The translations under genes and the position numbers were made by a program. A stretch of DNA of 55,511 nt from Candidatus Woesearchaeota archaeon (GTDB lineage: Archaea; Nanobdellota; Nanobdellia; Woesearchaeales; JABMPP01), in assembly GCA_018303405.1 (NCBI GenBank), contig JAGVYD010000003.1:1-55511 (forward strand). The letters are read 5' to 3'. Within the stretch, counting starts at the first letter, position 1, and each line of letters opens with the position of its first letter. Shown one piece after another: positions 53,301 to 55,511 of the stretch. The notes below the pieces were generated by a model. That model saw only the letters and a program-made list of their open reading frames with translations, was not told the DNA's origin and searched no databases.

Positions 53301-54719
53301 TAATCTCTCTTCTATGGGCTTTCTTTCATCAGAAATCCTGCCAAGATTTTGAATCAGGTAATCTTCGATGCGCAGAATGGCCTTTGCAATTTTTATGAGA
53401 GTCTCCTCTGTTTTTTCAATCTTTTGCTCCAGCTCCTGAGCGCCAGAATCTGATTTTTGCAGGGCTTGTACTATATATCCCAAGAAAGCCTCATCAAACT
53501 TGTTGTCATTATCGAACTTTTTAAGTGCACGCCCATGATTAACCGAAATATAAGAAAGCAAGTCCTGGTGATGATGCTCCAAATCAAAATATTTTAAATT
53601 GCTCCTAAGAACATCAACATTGTCTATGACTTTTCTCAGTTCGTCCCGAGCCTTAATCCCTCCTCCCCTTTTTTGTATTTTGAATTCCAGTTCCTCGATT
53701 AGATTGGAATAAATTGCAGCAGCATAAGCGTTCAGGTCCCTCTTATTCTTTTCGAGGAAGGCGCCATATTTGTAAAGCATGTCAATAAGCTTAAGCTTTC
53801 TCCAAACTAATTCAGACAAGTGGTGGCTTTGGTCAAGCGGGGCGGACGGTGGGCTAGTTGGCGGTATGGTGCCCACGGGTGGTTCTGGAGATGGCCCGGC
53901 CCTCCTTGCTTTCCGATTTCTCACAAAATTCCTGCCCATTAATGCAAGAACTATAACAATAGCCACAGAGGCTCCTCCTATTGTCCATCCTCCTCCGGGC
54001 ACATTGCTTGTCCAGCTGCCCGCCACTATGACTTTAATATCAGTATTGACAGAAAATTCGCTGTCATGAATTTTCAAGGTCATGAATGCCTCAAGAGGCT
54101 CAGCTGTGTCAGGCATATCGCCGCCATTATCCCTGTATCTGAGGTAATATTTCCTGTTTGCCTGGTAAATATAGAATGCTGTTGGATTTAGCCCATTTAC
54201 TGAAGGATGCACCTGCACAGAGCCAGGCACAATTTCAATCCTGACTTCATTATAATCCACTTCACCATTAATCAGCAGCGCATCCAGGAATTCACCCGCG
54301 CCAATGCTAATGGCATCTGTGAGGCCAACATTTGCAGTAGGATTGTGCACAACCAAACGGTCCTTTAGTCTTTTTTCGCCTGTTGCAATTTCAGCAGTGT
54401 CTTTCTGTCCAGGCTGAGCCTGCTGGGCAGTCGCGGCCGAATCATCTGTGGCTGTAGTGTCTGAACCACTGCCAGTTGTTGCAAAACTCTTGCTCACATC
54501 ATTGACAACATCTTTCAAATAATTTGGATAAACTAGCCGGACCCATTCGATATTGCCGAATTCCTGCCCAGCTTCCTGCCAGGCAAAGTAGAAATTTGTT
54601 CCAATAAATGCCAATAGCAGGATAAAAAAGATAGTTTTGCCTATCCCTTGTGCAGCAGGGGAGGGAGCCTTTGCCGGAGAGTGGGGGGCCATGCCTGGCA
54701 TTACAGGGGCATCGCTCAT
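50397..54719 (-). CDS. Giant membrane coiled-coil protein of unknown function
   Basis: 1440 aa. TM helix 1 at about 26-47, an extracellular Thr/Ser linker and a beta-rich domain (about 115-235; LVVHNPTANVGLTDAISIG, NRKYYLRYRDNG), TM helix 2 at 244-262, a long coiled-coil body (about 300-1000) split by a Pro/Gly/Thr-rich linker (about 645-720), then at Met1001 a segment MNKYTSTSVRGLVLLALSA that looks like a third TM or internal signal peptide, and a last part (1025-1440) ending in an Arg/Gly-rich tail (RGRVSGKVVRGGRGVGR). No family recognised. It overlaps the 59-aa gene at 54716 by four bases. Confidence 0.85.
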   Translation of the reverse strand: MSDAPVMPGMAPHSPAKAPSPAAQGIGKTIFFILLLAFIGTNFYFAWQEAGQEFGNIEWVRLVYPNYLKDVVNDVSKSFATTGSGSDTTATDDSAATAQQAQPGQKDTAEIATGEKRLKDRLVVHNPTANVGLTDAISIGAGEFLDALLINGEVDYNEVRIEIVPGSVQVHPSVNGLNPTAFYIYQANRKYYLRYRDNGGDMPDTAEPLEAFMTLKIHDSEFSVNTDIKVIVAGSWTSNVPGGGWTIGGASVAIVIVLALMGRNFVRNRKARRAGPSPEPPVGTIPPTSPPSAPLDQSHHLSELVWRKLKLIDMLYKYGAFLEKNKRDLNAYAAAIYSNLIEELEFKIQKRGGGIKARDELRKVIDNVDVLRSNLKYFDLEHHHQDLLSYISVNHGRALKKFDNDNKFDEAFLGYIVQALQKSDSGAQELEQKIEKTEETLIKIAKAILRIEDYLIQNLGRISDERKPIEERLKQILKEEHMQLSNLESLWNKLKEDNRLREPEFYKRAIEELLSEDAKNNKELNETIARAAILTGNLSQWASQLDKFKSVLRTIASKLSLVTGKKEDVDALIIREVLEKISLIHKTYFEDDRVTPKKEIRDMRESISEMDGLKKKYADLTSKMEGLIAAIIQNREQMEKEARERAGSGQTTTERPGQANPPQQGPVMTGTAPPAPPPGTEPPPGGQAHDASYQEVEGGQAKGQASPKQLNAGKPTTPAPDQVLKNFPEKMRKLKSDVVRIRGSLKSMESHDKELNPLMSEDMQIHATKEFLIPTFMGFAQRNVSTTWPGVRELTELAKKVTLGKIPDELRDENKVKKWLAKMLDKQEDNLRSVEKEIAKGQKSFGKIDAVVKMILEAEAGQAEIYTLLYELEQDQVLKTQLQNTTMSLDKKGAEAAGHELAERIKAILRVLEDNTREKKINLQKQRDLLSRPLRINAETYNQMLAEEKQLSSSIAQNIRNLSDRAEILVRKLKSLEQLIGESGNQQGSVRKWLSALSKKMNKYTSTSVRGLVLLALSATISVQALTTTITPGMISAARSQSDKTHVAMMEQQRQRMRAQDWINTINVPGQAQEQAIVAPNVPKIDVVENEAVSQYTVSFYTRAPFWFSGQFDNKEGAKDMQAALAALDSGLNREISHAMARLDRELARDLQARKKTYAEAVKLLKSGSITVSDIEISYEGHACAMGWSARNNTGKEANEELSKLRAEQARDSTVGRIDSILAHRLGYKMTNKDMEQIFVNGEGSITDDISVKNVVQELNSRGFELDWEKVKAADRQELIKFDRIFKMLQAIQLRDMQALKDRFEAFEKDYNVDSAKLARIIQNINLTEKDLFEKLKGMMDGLRRVDITIKVKTKKQVPIPIIPIPFVPPHDAVLNEPWRPYFSKQKILPQNIKPMNDVRFRKPIGIPRGEYGKGSKSGVARARGRVSGKVVRGGRGVGR

Positions 54720-54895
54720 TTTTTCTCACCCTTTTTAATCTCTTCAAACTTTACTTTCCAGAGGTCATTCTGCCGATCATATTCCCAGGTAACATTGTAC
54801 TCCTTGTCCTCATCCAGGGGCATTACGGCAATCTGCGGGATAGTCGTGGCAAAAGAAGTAGGACTTCGCTTCCAAAGCTTGGTTTTGATTTTCAT
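54716..54895 (-). CDS. 59-aa AbrB/SpoVT-like small protein
   Basis: Begins MKIKTKLWKRSPTSFATTIP, continues QIAVMPLDEDKEYNVTWEY and ends with a charged helix, FEEIKKGEKK. The pattern of two strands around TSFATTIPQIAV resembles the swapped-hairpin AbrB/MazE DNA-binding fold, where this loop is usually S-x-x-V-T-I-P-K. Its stop overlaps the start of the 1440-aa gene (ATGA), so both are translated from one message. Frame and coupling are clear; the fold is a suggestion. Confidence 0.75.
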   Translation of the reverse strand: MKIKTKLWKRSPTSFATTIPQIAVMPLDEDKEYNVTWEYDRQNDLWKVKFEEIKKGEKK

Positions 54896-55085
54896 GTTAT
54901 ATCTTTTGTAATATTTAATATTATATGTATTGTTCTATTTTTTGCCTTATGTTCAATAATACTTTATTATATATTTTGTATAATATACTTTGAAATATAA
55001 TACATTATACTTTTTGCTATATCTATATATGGTTTAGAGAATAACTTGTATAAATAAGTTTTGATGAAAAAAGAACCGCCTATGC
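54896..55085. promoter_or_regulatory. AT-rich spacer: promoter of the 59-aa/1440-aa operon and rpoL terminator
   Basis: Nearly all A and T between 54900 and 55025, with many TATATA, AATATA and ATTATA runs, any of which could be the promoter of the minus-strand operon starting at 54895. The rpoL stop is at 55086 on the same strand, so its T-rich terminator also lies here. No reading frame or RNA gene was seen. Confidence 0.5.
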
Positions 55086-55361
55086 CTACCTAATGACCGG
55101 AAATGCCTTGGACATCTTGTCAATCCCAGAACCTATCCTTTTTGCAGCAGACTGAATTGCCTGCTGGGGCGTTTCCTTTGTATTTGTTTCCACTGTAAAC
55201 TTGATCTTGTCAATCAGCGGATGCTCTATCTGGTAGCCAGCTGCCTCAACATTTTCGTCATTCCACAGCTCTGTCTTTAAGGCATTGCAGAAACCCTGGT
55301 CAGTATCACTGAACTCAACAACAATCCTTCTTTTTTCGCTTTCAAGAACATTGAGTTGCAT
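55086..55361 (-). CDS. rpoL: RNA polymerase subunit Rpo11 (L)
   Basis: 91 aa. N-terminal strand NVLESEKRRIVVEFSDTDQGFCNAL, then EAAGYQIEHPLIDKIKFTVET and a helical end with AKRIGSGIDKM. It pairs with Rpo3 to nucleate polymerase assembly. Complete. A TATA-like TTTTTAAACACC lies about 26 bases before the start at 55386-55397, directly beside the end of an IS element. Confidence 0.96.
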   Translation of the reverse strand: MQLNVLESEKRRIVVEFSDTDQGFCNALKTELWNDENVEAAGYQIEHPLIDKIKFTVETNTKETPQQAIQSAAKRIGSGIDKMSKAFPVIR

Positions 55362-55415
55362 AATGGCTATGGAAAAGAAGGGTGTTTAAAAAGGTTGCGG
55401 AGAGAGAATGAGCTC

Positions 55416-55511
55416 TGTTATCCCGAAACTGGTTTACATCACGAAACTGCTTTACATAATTCGTCCCAAACTTCTTTTGGCGTTTTGTAATTCAAGCTCA
55501 TATGGGGCCTT
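55416..55511 (-). mobile_element. Right end of an IS481/IS3-like insertion sequence with transposase C-terminus
   Basis: On the minus strand, 55510-55439 reads RPHMSLNYKTPKEVWDEL and a short end before a stop. RPHxSLNYKTPxE is the typical last block of DDE integrase-core transposases of the IS481/IS3 type. After the stop come two near-identical 16-mers, CGAAACTGSTTTACAT, at 55424-55439 and 55442-55457, and the tip TGTTATCCC at 55416, as expected for a transposase-binding terminal repeat. The rest of the element lies outside the window. Insertion is about 55 bp upstream of rpoL. Confidence 0.82.

Overview
The window is a stretch of an archaeal chromosome. It carries archaeal/eukaryal-type information genes: ribosomal proteins S19e, L39e, L31e, S24e, S27ae, L12/P1, L10/P0 and L1, RNA polymerase subunits Rpo7 and Rpo11, Spt4, a PDCD5-family protein, NurA, Lhr and a ZPR1-type zinc protein. 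Starts are preceded by TATA-like boxes or short GGTG/GGAGG ribosome sites. Archaeal SepF, an archaeal S16 (Lon-type) membrane protease, a bacterial-type MetK, a DGR-like reverse transcriptase and many small membrane or coiled-coil proteins of unknown role point to a DPANN-type lineage such as Woesearchaeota/Pacearchaeota. That placement is inference; no rRNA gene is present to fix it.

Layout. 1-8.4 kb: 3' part of a reverse transcriptase with the DGR-type SQ motif, then on the minus strand a PIN-ATPase-KH protein split by an intein in its P-loop, a secreted transglutaminase-like membrane protein, an endonuclease IV-like TIM barrel and glutamate dehydrogenase. 8.4-14.4 kb: hairpin-rich spacer, GCS2-type carboxylate-amine ligase, Lhr helicase, class IV aminotransferase. 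14.5-16.8 kb: an unknown coiled-coil protein and the S19e-PDCD5-L39e-L31e cluster (L39e is only 57 aa). 16.9-26 kb: a 94-bp repeat, a MoxR/VWA pair, a lycopene-cyclase-like flavoprotein, two metallophosphoesterases, dUTPase, radical SAM activase, thymidylate kinase, a CBS-HTH regulator and CorA. 27-37.7 kb: repeats, thioredoxin-like protein, MetK, ZPR1, SepF, NurA/TopA (divergent), methyltransferase, flavin reductase. 37.8-45.2 kb: an exported group: S16 protease, a Tat-type lytic transglycosylase-like protein, a CTU2-like zinc protein, a lipoprotein-like PLD-family protein, a tandem Lrp regulator and another Tat-type protein. 45.3-50.3 kb: PIN-Rpo7-Spt4-S24e-S27ae, then L1-L10-L12 on the minus strand. 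50.4-55.5 kb: a 1440-aa membrane coiled-coil protein coupled to a 59-aa AbrB-like protein, Rpo11, and the end of an IS transposase at the right edge.

Three families of intergenic inverted-repeat elements are scattered through the window: A at 27146 and 37480; B at 32266, 32439, 37582 and 45300; C at 16886 and 27013. Family B is the most striking: its copies keep the same nested hairpins while the paired bases change together, which indicates selection on, or mechanistic maintenance of, a folded structure. Several repeats sit exactly where conserved archaeal gene order stops (after L31e; before PIN-Rpo7). No tRNA, rRNA or CRISPR array was seen.
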